From Mobilicoccus massiliensis (lineage in GTDB: Bacteria > Actinomycetota > Actinomycetes > Actinomycetales > Dermatophilaceae), in assembly GCF_000826525.2 (NCBI RefSeq), contig NZ_LN651328.1, positions 266,432-330,431 of the forward strand: a DNA stretch of 64,000 nucleotides, written 5' to 3'. Made by a program: the position numbers and the translations under genes. The notes beneath the pieces were generated by a model. That model was given only the letters and a program-made list of their open reading frames with translations. It did no database searches and was not told the origin of the DNA. Below, one piece after another: positions 33,653 through 41,257 of this stretch (position 1 is its first letter; each line of letters starts with the position of its first letter).

Positions 33653-34447
33653 ATGGCCGAGTTCATCCGCGACGAGTACGGGGTGAGCGTGCTCGTCGAC
33701 GGTCATCCGCAGTCGCACGTCCCCGACGACCCGGCGTTCCTCGTGTTGGAGTACGTCGCGCACCTCGCGGCGTGCCTCGACCTGCTGTTGCCGCCCCCAC
33801 CGCAGCGGATTGCCGTCACCCACGTCGGCGGTGCCGGGCTGACACTGCCCCGGTACGTCGAACACGTGCGCCCCGGCTCACCGCAGATCGTGCTCGAGCC
33901 CGACACCGCGCTCACCGAGGCCGTGCGGCGGGAGGCGCCCCTGCCCCGCGGGCACCGCATCCGCGTGCGGGCCACCACGGGCGAGGCCGGGATCGCCGAT
34001 CTCAAGTGCGGCAGCGCCGACGCCGTCGTCCTCGACGCGTTCGCCGGCGGCAGCGTGCCGGGTGGGGTGACGACGACGGATTTCCTCGCCCGGGCCGCTG
34101 GGGTGTTGCGCGCGGGCGGGGTGTTCCTCGCCAACCTCTCGGACGAGCCGGGGCTGCGTTACGTCGCTCGTGTCGCCGCGAGCGCGGGCCGCGCCGGGCT
34201 CCCCCACCGCGCGCTCGTGGCCACGCACGACGTGCTCAAGGGGCGCAGGCACGGCAACGTCGTGCTCGTGGCGAGTGCGTCCGAGTTCGATGTTCGGGAG
34301 CTGGAACGAGCCGTGCGGCGCCTGGCGTTCCCCACCGGCGTGCGCACCGACGTCGCCACCTGGGCCAGAGGCGCACGCCCTCTCACCGACGCGGACCCGA
34401 TGCCCTCCCCGGCCGCACCCGACCCGGGGCGCTGGCGGGTGCGGTGA
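33653..34447 (+). CDS. Spermidine synthase-like SAM-binding protein
   Basis: A 264-residue Rossmann-fold protein: AVTHVGGAGLTLPRYVEHVRPGSPQIVLEPD corresponds to the SAM/dcSAM site, and ADAVVLDAFAGGSVPGGVTTTDFL to the catalytic-loop region of spermidine synthases. Such lone proteins often lack polyamine synthase activity, so only the fold is claimed. Its last 15 codons fall in a tandem duplication (34402-34683), and the gene converges on purS. Confidence 0.78.
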   Translation: MAEFIRDEYGVSVLVDGHPQSHVPDDPAFLVLEYVAHLAACLDLLLPPPPQRIAVTHVGGAGLTLPRYVEHVRPGSPQIVLEPDTALTEAVRREAPLPRGHRIRVRATTGEAGIADLKCGSADAVVLDAFAGGSVPGGVTTTDFLARAAGVLRAGGVFLANLSDEPGLRYVARVAASAGRAGLPHRALVATHDVLKGRRHGNVVLVASASEFDVRELERAVRRLAFPTGVRTDVATWARGARPLTDADPMPSPAAPDPGRWRVR

Positions 34448-34683
34448 TCAGCCCGCAAGGGGCAGCGCCCTCAGGGCGATCGGTGACGGATGGTCAGCTC
34501 TTCACGTCGTCGGCGCGGCCGTAGTACGAGCCCGCCCCGACACCCGAGGCCCTCCCCGGCCGCACCCGACCCGGGGCGCTGGCGGGTGCGGTGATCAGCC
34601 CGCAAGGGGCAGCGCCCTCAGGGCGATCGGTGACGGATGGTCAGCTCTTCACGTCGTCGGCGCGGCCGTAGTACGAGCCCGCC
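34402..34683. repeat. 147-base tandem duplication across a convergent gene junction
   Basis: 34402-34536 and 34549-34683 are the same over 135 bases at an offset of 147. Each copy holds the end of the spermidine synthase-like gene and the end of purS. The left copy therefore provides the true stop of the plus-strand gene and a fossil purS end; the right copy the reverse. Confidence 0.93.
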
Positions 34684-35090
34684 TCGACGTGACCGAGCAT
34701 CGTCTCGTCGATCTCGTGGTGTGCCGGCGCGGGACGACGGGAGGGCTGGGCCACGTCGAGCGGCACGTCGGATTCCCCGGCGCCCCAGTGCTCGGGCATG
34801 TCGTCCCAGTCGGTGCCCAGGTCGTCGTCGAGGTTCTGGGCGTCGCCCGCCTCGCGCACCGAGACGATCTCGTCGACGCCCGGCGTGATCATCGACTTCT
34901 CGGCGAGTTGACGCACGAGAGCGAGGACCTCGTCGGTCACCTCCCCCTCGACCGCGACGACGAACCGCTTGCCCTGGCGAACCCCGAGAACCTGTGGGAA
35001 CGACGAGGCCGCCACCTCGGCGGTGACGGCGCGACCCAGCGGGTCGAGCTCGGTGGACTTGGGCATGACATCGACGACGACGTTTCCCAC
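34641..35090 (-). CDS. purS: Phosphoribosylformylglycinamidine synthase subunit PurS, extended
   Basis: Residues 1-85 (VVVDVMPKSTELDPLGRAVTAEV, VRQGKRFVVAVEGEVTDEVLALVRQLAEK) are PurS, the small subunit that with PurQ and PurL makes formylglycinamidine ribonucleotide amidotransferase. PurS is normally about 80 residues; here a further 65 acidic, low-complexity residues follow (from AQNLDDDLGTDWDD to SYYGRADDVKS). GTG at 35090 follows GAGGGGA. purQ and purL, its usual downstream partners, are not in this window. Confidence 0.85.
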   Translation of the reverse strand: MGNVVVDVMPKSTELDPLGRAVTAEVAASSFPQVLGVRQGKRFVVAVEGEVTDEVLALVRQLAEKSMITPGVDEIVSVREAGDAQNLDDDLGTDWDDMPEHWGAGESDVPLDVAQPSRRPAPAHHEIDETMLGHVEAGSYYGRADDVKS

Positions 35091-35170
35091 GACGATCCCC
35101 TCACTTCGACGGACGACACGAGACCGACCGGTGACCGGCTCATCCAGCCTATCGGCCGGCTGCGCGTCGA

Positions 35171-36079
35171 TCAGCGGAAGCGCTCGCCGGTGATGGCCTC
35201 GTAGGCAGCCACGTAGGTCGCCCGCGTGGCCTCGACGATGTCGGCCGGCAGCGGGGGCGGCGCGTCGCCGGAGTGGCGGTCCCAGCCCGACTCGGAGGCG
35301 AGCCAGTCGCGCACGTACTGCTTGTCGTAGGACTTCTGCGGGCGCCCCACCTCGTACTCCTCCGCGCGCCAGAAGCGGGAGGAGTCAGGGGTGAGTACCT
35401 CGTCGGCGAGCACGAGCTCGCCGTCCGCGACGCCGAACTCCACCTTGGTGTCGGCGATGAGGATGCCGCGGGCGGCGGCGATCTCGTTGCCGTGCCGCAG
35501 GATCGAGGTCGTCATGTCCGCGACCTTCGCCGCCAGCTCGGCGCCGATCTCTGCCTCGACCTGCGCGTACGTCATCGGCTGGTCGTGCTCTCCGACCGGT
35601 GCCTTGGTCGTGGGCGTGAAGATCGTCTCGGGCAGCCGGGATGCCTCGGTGAGCCCCTCGGGCAGCGGGACGCCGCACACCGAGGAGGTCTCGCGGTACT
35701 CGGCGAGGCCGCTGCCCGTGAGGTAGGCACGACCGATGCATTCGACGGGGAGCATCGGCAGGCGTCGCACGAGGATCGCGCGTCCCTCGACCTCGGCGGG
35801 CACGTCGGTCGACACGACGTGGTTGGGCACGAGCGAGGCGAACTGCTCGAACCACCACAGCGAGAGCTGGGTGAGCACCCGGCCCTTGTCGGGGATGACG
35901 GAGTCGAGCACGAAGTCGTAGGCCGAGATGCGGTCGCTCGCCACGAGGAGCAACACGTCGTCCCGCGGCGCGCCGTCGGAGTCGAGCGGGGCGTAGAGCT
36001 CGCGCACCTTGCCGGAGTAGACCCGCGCGTAGCCGGGCAGGTCGAGGGCGTCGTCGTAGGTGTCGGGGCGGCCGATCAT
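35171..36079 (-). CDS. purC: Phosphoribosylaminoimidazole-succinocarboxamide synthase
   Basis: A 302-residue SAICAR synthetase: YSGKVRELYA, LLLVASDRISAYDFVLDSVIPDKG, VECIGRAYLTGSG and LIADTKVEFGV are all present. It joins aspartate to CAIR with ATP. The ATG at 36079 overlaps the purD stop by 4 bases, so the two are translationally coupled. Confidence 0.97.
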   Translation of the reverse strand: MIGRPDTYDDALDLPGYARVYSGKVRELYAPLDSDGAPRDDVLLLVASDRISAYDFVLDSVIPDKGRVLTQLSLWWFEQFASLVPNHVVSTDVPAEVEGRAILVRRLPMLPVECIGRAYLTGSGLAEYRETSSVCGVPLPEGLTEASRLPETIFTPTTKAPVGEHDQPMTYAQVEAEIGAELAAKVADMTTSILRHGNEIAAARGILIADTKVEFGVADGELVLADEVLTPDSSRFWRAEEYEVGRPQKSYDKQYVRDWLASESGWDRHSGDAPPPLPADIVEATRATYVAAYEAITGERFR

Positions 36080-37377
36080 GCGTCGTCCTTTCCGGGCAGC
36101 GCGACGCGGTGCTGCGCCGCTGCCAGACCGATGTCGGTGCGGTGCTGCGAGCCGGGGATGTCGACGGCGGCGACGGCGGCGTAGGCGCGCTGTCGGGCGT
36201 CCTCGAGGCGAGGGCCGGTCGCCACGACCGAGAGCACCCGGCCGCCGGAGGTCACCAGCCCGTCGTGGGCCTCGTGCGTTCCGGCGTGGAGGATCTCGGC
36301 CTCCCCCACCTCGCCGATGGTGATCGGGTCACCCTTGCGAGGCGCCTCGGGGTAGCCGCGGGCGGCGACGACGACGGTGACCGCGTGATCGTCGGACCAC
36401 TCGAGCGGCTCGGCCCGAGCGAGCTCGCCGAGGGCGGCGGCGTGCAGCACCCGACCGAGCCCCGACTTCAGTCGTGCGAGGACGACCTGGGTCTCCGGGT
36501 CGCCGAACCTCGCGTTGAACTCGACGACGCGCAACCCGCGGCTCGTGAGCGCGAGCCCGACGTAAAGCACCCCGGCGAACGGGATCCCGCGCCGGCGCAT
36601 CTCGTCGACTGTCGGCTGGGCGATCGTCGTGACGACCTCGTCGACGAGATCGGCCGGAGCCCAGTCCAGCGGCGAGTACGCGCCCATGCCACCGGTGTTC
36701 GGACCACGGCCCCCGTCCTCGAGCCGCTTGAAGTCCTGTGCGGGTGCCAGCGGAACCACGGTCTCGCCGTCGGTGAGGCAGAACACCGAGATCTCCGGGC
36801 CGTCGAGGAACTCCTCGATGACGACCCGCGCCTCGTCCTCCCCGGGAGTCTTGTGCCGTTCGAGGCACTGCACGGCGTGCGCGAGGGCGCGGGTGCGTTC
36901 CTCGGTGACGACGACTCCCTTACCCGCCGCGAGCCCGTCGTCCTTGACGACGAACGGCGCGCCGAACTCGTCGAAGGCGTCCATGACCTGGTCCACCCGG
37001 GTGCACACGCGGGAGGCGGCGGTGGGCACCCCGGCGGCCTCCATGACGCCTTTGGCGAAGGCCTTGCTGCCTTCGAGCCGGGCCGCGCGGGCCGTCGGGC
37101 CGAAGCAGGGGATGCCGCGGGCGGTGACGGCGTCGGTCACCCCGGCGACCAGCGGCGCCTCGGGACCGACGACGACGAGGTCGACACCACGCTCGGCGGC
37201 GAGCGACGCGACCGCCTCGGGGTCGAGACCGCCGCCCTCGACGTCCACACACGTGGCCACCTCGGCGATTCCGGGATTGCCGGGTGCGGCCAGCACCTCC
37301 TCCACCGCGGGGTCACGCGAGAGCGCGAGGGCGAGGGCGTGTTCACGGGCACCGCTACCGATGACGAGGACCTTCAC
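36076..37377 (-). CDS. purD: Phosphoribosylamine-glycine ligase
   Basis: A 433-residue ATP-grasp enzyme: VLVIGSGAREHALALAL at the N-terminus, LVVVGPEAPLVAGV, FVVKDDGLAAGKGVVV, and EFNARFGDPETQVVL. It forms glycinamide ribonucleotide, the second purine step. It is first of purD-purC and diverges from a LuxR-type regulator across 312 bases. Confidence 0.97.
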   Translation of the reverse strand: MKVLVIGSGAREHALALALSRDPAVEEVLAAPGNPGIAEVATCVDVEGGGLDPEAVASLAAERGVDLVVVGPEAPLVAGVTDAVTARGIPCFGPTARAARLEGSKAFAKGVMEAAGVPTAASRVCTRVDQVMDAFDEFGAPFVVKDDGLAAGKGVVVTEERTRALAHAVQCLERHKTPGEDEARVVIEEFLDGPEISVFCLTDGETVVPLAPAQDFKRLEDGGRGPNTGGMGAYSPLDWAPADLVDEVVTTIAQPTVDEMRRRGIPFAGVLYVGLALTSRGLRVVEFNARFGDPETQVVLARLKSGLGRVLHAAALGELARAEPLEWSDDHAVTVVVAARGYPEAPRKGDPITIGEVGEAEILHAGTHEAHDGLVTSGGRVLSVVATGPRLEDARQRAYAAVAAVDIPGSQHRTDIGLAAAQHRVALPGKDDA

Positions 37378-37689
37378 GCGCCCCAGCCTAAGTGCTCGAC
37401 GACCTACCCCGGTCTCGCTTCCCCGCCTCCGACCGTGCGATGCCTCTCCGCCGGTGCCGCAGCGGTGACGGCGCCGAACCTATGAACGATGAGACACGGT
37501 TCGACGAGCACCTGACGGCGGCCAGCGCCCCCCTCGTGCACGCCGAGGGCGACCGACCGACGCCCGCGCACCCACGCTGGGAGCCGCCTCGATATCGTGG
37601 CTCCTTGCGCGGATCCCTCTGTGCGCGTACCTGACTCGCACCCGGGCCTCGCGCCCCCGCCGACGACGCCGCGACCCGAGGAGGAGGAC
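37378..37689. other. Divergent purD / LuxR-type regulator region
   Basis: 312 bases that must contain promoters for both directions. I see no repeat family member, hairpin or riboswitch in it. Confidence 0.4.
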
Positions 37690-38733
37690 ATGAGCGAGAA
37701 CGCCGAACTCTCGGCCGCGGCTGTCGACCGGCGCGAGACGCTCGCCTACCGCGACGCCATCGGCACACTGCCCCTCAACGACCGCCTCGACCGGCAGGCC
37801 ACCCGTATGTACATGCTCGCGGTGCGCAGCCCCAACCTCACGCGTCTGCAGATGATCGCCGCGGGCATCCCGGCCGACACGATCGAGCCGGCGGTGAAGT
37901 TCCTCACCCGCAACGGACTCCTTCGCCCCAGCGGGCAGGACACGTGGGAGGCGATCCCGCCCGAGCTGGCCCTACCGTCGCTCGCGACGAGCTACGAGGC
38001 CCGCGCGACCTACCTGCGGGACGCCGCCGACGACCTCACGCACTTCTACCACAGCAGTCGGCTGCCCACGGAGGAGCCGACGCACGGGGTGACCGTGCTG
38101 CGCAGCACCGACGAGCTGAGGGCTGCGGTGCAGGTGGTCTCGGGGGCCGCGACCAAGGAGATCTGGGCCGCCTACGACGACTCCCCTCGGGCCGCCCATC
38201 TTTTCGGCAACGACCTCGACTGGCACCGCGAGCGCCTCATCACCCGCAGCGGCACCCCACTGCGACGGCGCACGACGTTCGACAGCCGCCTCTTGCAACA
38301 CCCACGCGCCGGCGACGTGCTGCTCGCGCGCGTCGAGAGCGGAGAGGAGAACCGCTTCCTCAGCGGGCTGCCGTTCTCGGTGATCGTCGCCGACGACTCC
38401 TGCGCCGTCGTCGACCTCAGCTCGTACGACACCTCGGGCGCCGGCTCCCTGCTCGTGCAGGACCTGCGCATGGTGCTCGCGCTGCGCCGGCTGTGCGAGA
38501 CGTGGTGGCAGCTCGCGACGCCGATGGCGTGGGAGAGCCTCGGCGAGCTCGATCGTGACAGCGCGTTCATCCTCTCCATGCTCGCCGGCGGAGCCACCGA
38601 CGCGACGATGGCGGCCCAGACCGGGCTCTCCCAGCGCACCATCGAACGACGGGTGCGGGTGCTGATGAACCGGCTCGGGGCGACCACGCGATTCCAGGCC
38701 GGGGTGCTCGCGGTTCGCCGCGGGTGGATCTGA
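37690..38733 (+). CDS. LuxR-type transcriptional regulator with a TrmB-like N-terminus
   Basis: A 347-residue protein ending in a LuxR-type helix-turn-helix (ELDRDSAFILSMLAGGATDATMAAQTGLSQRTIERRVRVLMNRLGATTRFQAGVLAVRRGW). The N-terminal part (LNDRLDRQATRMYMLAVRSPNLTRLQMIAAGIPADTIEPAVKFLTRNGLLRP) looks like a TrmB-type winged helix, and the middle (about 140-260) is a PLD-like sensor fold seen in related actinobacterial regulators. ATG at 37690 has GAGGAGGA in front. Target genes are unknown. Confidence 0.8.
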   Translation: MSENAELSAAAVDRRETLAYRDAIGTLPLNDRLDRQATRMYMLAVRSPNLTRLQMIAAGIPADTIEPAVKFLTRNGLLRPSGQDTWEAIPPELALPSLATSYEARATYLRDAADDLTHFYHSSRLPTEEPTHGVTVLRSTDELRAAVQVVSGAATKEIWAAYDDSPRAAHLFGNDLDWHRERLITRSGTPLRRRTTFDSRLLQHPRAGDVLLARVESGEENRFLSGLPFSVIVADDSCAVVDLSSYDTSGAGSLLVQDLRMVLALRRLCETWWQLATPMAWESLGELDRDSAFILSMLAGGATDATMAAQTGLSQRTIERRVRVLMNRLGATTRFQAGVLAVRRGWI

Positions 38734-38897
38734 GCGCCGCGCGCTCACTGGCGTCTTCTCGCCGGTGGCCGTGATGCGTTCGTGCGCCCGGGCCGCGACC
38801 AGGGTGGTCATGGGTGGCGTGCCGACGCCCGTAGACTAGAGGGCTCGCGCCTACGGTCACGGGGCGCGCGACCTCTGGCGAGCGGGATGGGCGATTC

Positions 38898-41156
38898 GTG
38901 AGCGATGAAGTCATGACGGACGAGCGGGAGCACGGCCAGGCCGACGCGGGCGACGTCCTCGCCCGCGAACTCGCGCACGAACAGGCCCACGTCGACCGCG
39001 TCTACGACGAGCTGCGCAAGGCCGGAGAACGGGCGGCGCTCGTCGAGGCCGAGGGCCTGGCCCGCGGCCGCACCGACCGCACCGGCGACATCCGTGACGA
39101 GGAGATGTCGGGACTCTTCGCCCGCGACGCCCTCGTGTTCCGCGCGGGTCAGCGCCGCCACGATCTCGAGCGTCAGCACGAGGGGCTCGTCTTCGGCCGG
39201 CTCGACCTCGAGGACTCCCACGGCCGGGAGGTGCGTTACGTCGGCCGGCTCGGCGTGCGCGACGACGACTACGAGCCGCTCGTCATCGACTGGCGCGCGC
39301 CCGCCGCCTCCGCGTTCTACCGGGCGACCCCCGTCGACCCGCAGAACGTCCTGCGCCGACGCGTCCTGCGTTGCCGCGGCGACCGGGTCGTCGGCGCCGA
39401 GGACGACCTCATGGTCAACGACGCGCCCGACGACCTCGTCGTCCTCGGTGAGGGGGCGCTCATGGCGGCGCTCGGCCGCAGCCGCAGTGCACGCATGCGC
39501 GACATCGTCGCGACGATCCAGGCACACCAGGACGAGGCGATCCGCGCGCCCGCCCGTGGCGTCACCGAGATCACCGGCGGCCCGGGCACGGGTAAGACCG
39601 TCGTCGCTCTCCACCGTGCCGCCTACCTGCTCTACAGCGACCGGCGTCGGTTCGAGGGCGGCGGGGTGCTCGTCGTCGGCCCGTCGGCCGCGTACACCGC
39701 GTACATCGAGCGGGTGCTGCCCTCACTCGGTGAGGAGTCGGTGTCGCTGCGCGCGCTCGGCGACGTCGTCGAGGCCTGCACCGCGGGACGGGTCGATCCG
39801 CCGGCAGCGGCCGCGGTCAAGGGGTCGCTGCGGGTCCGGCGCGTGCTCGCCCGGGCCTCCCGCGACACGATCCCCGGCGCACCGCGGACCCTGCGGGCGA
39901 TGGTCGCGGGACGCCCGGTCAGGCTGGAGTCCCGGCGTCTCGACCGCGTGCGTGCGCAGGTGCTGCGGCGCCACCACCGCAACTCCTCGCAGGACGCGAT
40001 GACGATGGCCCTGGCCGCCGACGCCTGGTCGCAGGTGCGGCGCCCCGAGGACGGCGACACCGATCGCGAGGAGTTCATCGCGACCTTCGTAGACCATCGC
40101 GACGTCGAGGCGTTCCTCCACGAGTGGTGGCGGCCGGTCGACCCACGCGAGGTGCTGCTGTGGCTCGCCGACTCCGATCGCACCCGCCGGTACGCGCGCG
40201 GCGTGCTCACGCTCGACGAGGCCGAGGTCCTCGCCGAGTCGCTGCGGACGACCCTCGACACGGGCACGTGGTCGGTCGCCGACGTGGCCCTCGTCGACGA
40301 TCTCGATGCCCGCCTCGGCGAGGTCAAGGAGGTGCCCGTCGAACGGGGCTTCTTCGAGATCGAGGAGCTCGACGAACTCGAGGCCCAGCGCTCGCTGCGC
40401 ATCGGGGTGCCCGAACGCGACGTCCCCACGCACACGGCTCTCGCGCCGACGCGTCGGGTGTCCCACGGTGACGCCCGCGACCTGCTGCTTCGTGGCCACG
40501 TCGATCCGCCGAGCGAGTATGCACACGTGCTCGTCGACGAGGCCCAGGACGTCTCGCCGATGCAGTGGCGCATGCTGGCGCGCCGGGGCCGGTGGGCGAG
40601 TTGGACCGTGGTCGGCGACCTCGCGCAGGCCTCGTGGGAGGACCACGCGGAGGCCGCCGAGGCGCGAGAGGCGGCCTTCGGCACCGCCCCGCGGCGCTCG
40701 TTCCACATGAGCACGAACTACCGCAACGCGCGCGAGGTCTTCGAGTACGCCGAGAAGGTCATCCGCGAGCACGTCCCGGACGCGGACATTCCCGACGCCG
40801 TGCGCGAGACCGGCGTCGAGCCCGTCGACCGCACGGTGCCGGCGGCCGAGCTGGCCGCGGCGGTGCGGGAGTCGGTCGATGCCCTCGCGAGCGAGGTCGA
40901 CGGGAGCATCGCGGTCATCGCCCCCGCACGCTGGGCCGGCGAGATGGCGGCGCTGGTGACGGAGATGGCGGGCGGCGAGGGCGTCGGCGACCGGCTCGTC
41001 CTCGTCGATCCGTTGTCGACCAAGGGCCTGGAGTACGACGCGACCGTCGTCGTCGACCCCGACGAGATCGTCGCGGAGTCTCCCGGCGGCGTCCGAGTGC
41101 TCTACGTCGTGCTCACCCGGGCCGCCCACCGCATGCACGTCCTGCGCCCGGCCTGA
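38898..41156 (+). CDS. HelD/HelR-like UvrD-family helicase that recycles RNA polymerase
   Basis: A 752-residue superfamily 1 ATPase: Walker A GGPGTGKT near residues 229-236, HVLVDEAQDVSPMQWRML (motif II), VVGDLAQASW (motif III), STNYRNAREVFEYAEKV (motif IV) and VDPLSTKGLEYDATVVVDPD. An N-terminal coiled region (ARELAHEQAHVDRVYDELRKAGE) precedes the helicase core, as in HelD, whose relatives (HelR in Streptomyces) release stalled or rifampicin-bound polymerase. A role in rifamycin tolerance is inference. GTG start at 38898. Confidence 0.87.
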   Translation: MSDEVMTDEREHGQADAGDVLARELAHEQAHVDRVYDELRKAGERAALVEAEGLARGRTDRTGDIRDEEMSGLFARDALVFRAGQRRHDLERQHEGLVFGRLDLEDSHGREVRYVGRLGVRDDDYEPLVIDWRAPAASAFYRATPVDPQNVLRRRVLRCRGDRVVGAEDDLMVNDAPDDLVVLGEGALMAALGRSRSARMRDIVATIQAHQDEAIRAPARGVTEITGGPGTGKTVVALHRAAYLLYSDRRRFEGGGVLVVGPSAAYTAYIERVLPSLGEESVSLRALGDVVEACTAGRVDPPAAAAVKGSLRVRRVLARASRDTIPGAPRTLRAMVAGRPVRLESRRLDRVRAQVLRRHHRNSSQDAMTMALAADAWSQVRRPEDGDTDREEFIATFVDHRDVEAFLHEWWRPVDPREVLLWLADSDRTRRYARGVLTLDEAEVLAESLRTTLDTGTWSVADVALVDDLDARLGEVKEVPVERGFFEIEELDELEAQRSLRIGVPERDVPTHTALAPTRRVSHGDARDLLLRGHVDPPSEYAHVLVDEAQDVSPMQWRMLARRGRWASWTVVGDLAQASWEDHAEAAEAREAAFGTAPRRSFHMSTNYRNAREVFEYAEKVIREHVPDADIPDAVRETGVEPVDRTVPAAELAAAVRESVDALASEVDGSIAVIAPARWAGEMAALVTEMAGGEGVGDRLVLVDPLSTKGLEYDATVVVDPDEIVAESPGGVRVLYVVLTRAAHRMHVLRPA

Positions 41157-41162
41157 TCCACG

Positions 41163-41250
41163 CGCCGAGACAGCCGCCGTTTCCCGCCCGCATCGGGGTC
41201 CGACCTGGCTCGCAGTGCCGGTGAGGGCGGAAACGGCGGCTGTCTCGGCG
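41163..41250. repeat. Family A palindrome between convergent helicase and lysS genes
   Basis: The left arm CGCCGAGACAGCCGCCGTTT at 41163 and its complement ending at 41250 pair over about 26 bases around a centre unrelated to that of 11253-11342. It is placed, like the other copy, between two convergent stops (41156 and 41258). Confidence 0.9.
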
Positions 41251-41257
41251 GAGTCGG

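Noticed and set aside
33262..34524. 420-codon plus-strand frame over the sterol-carrier and spermidine synthase-like genes
   Set aside because: It is an out-of-frame, Arg/Ser/Ala-rich shadow; the frames at 33231 (minus) and 33653 (plus) have recognisable domains.
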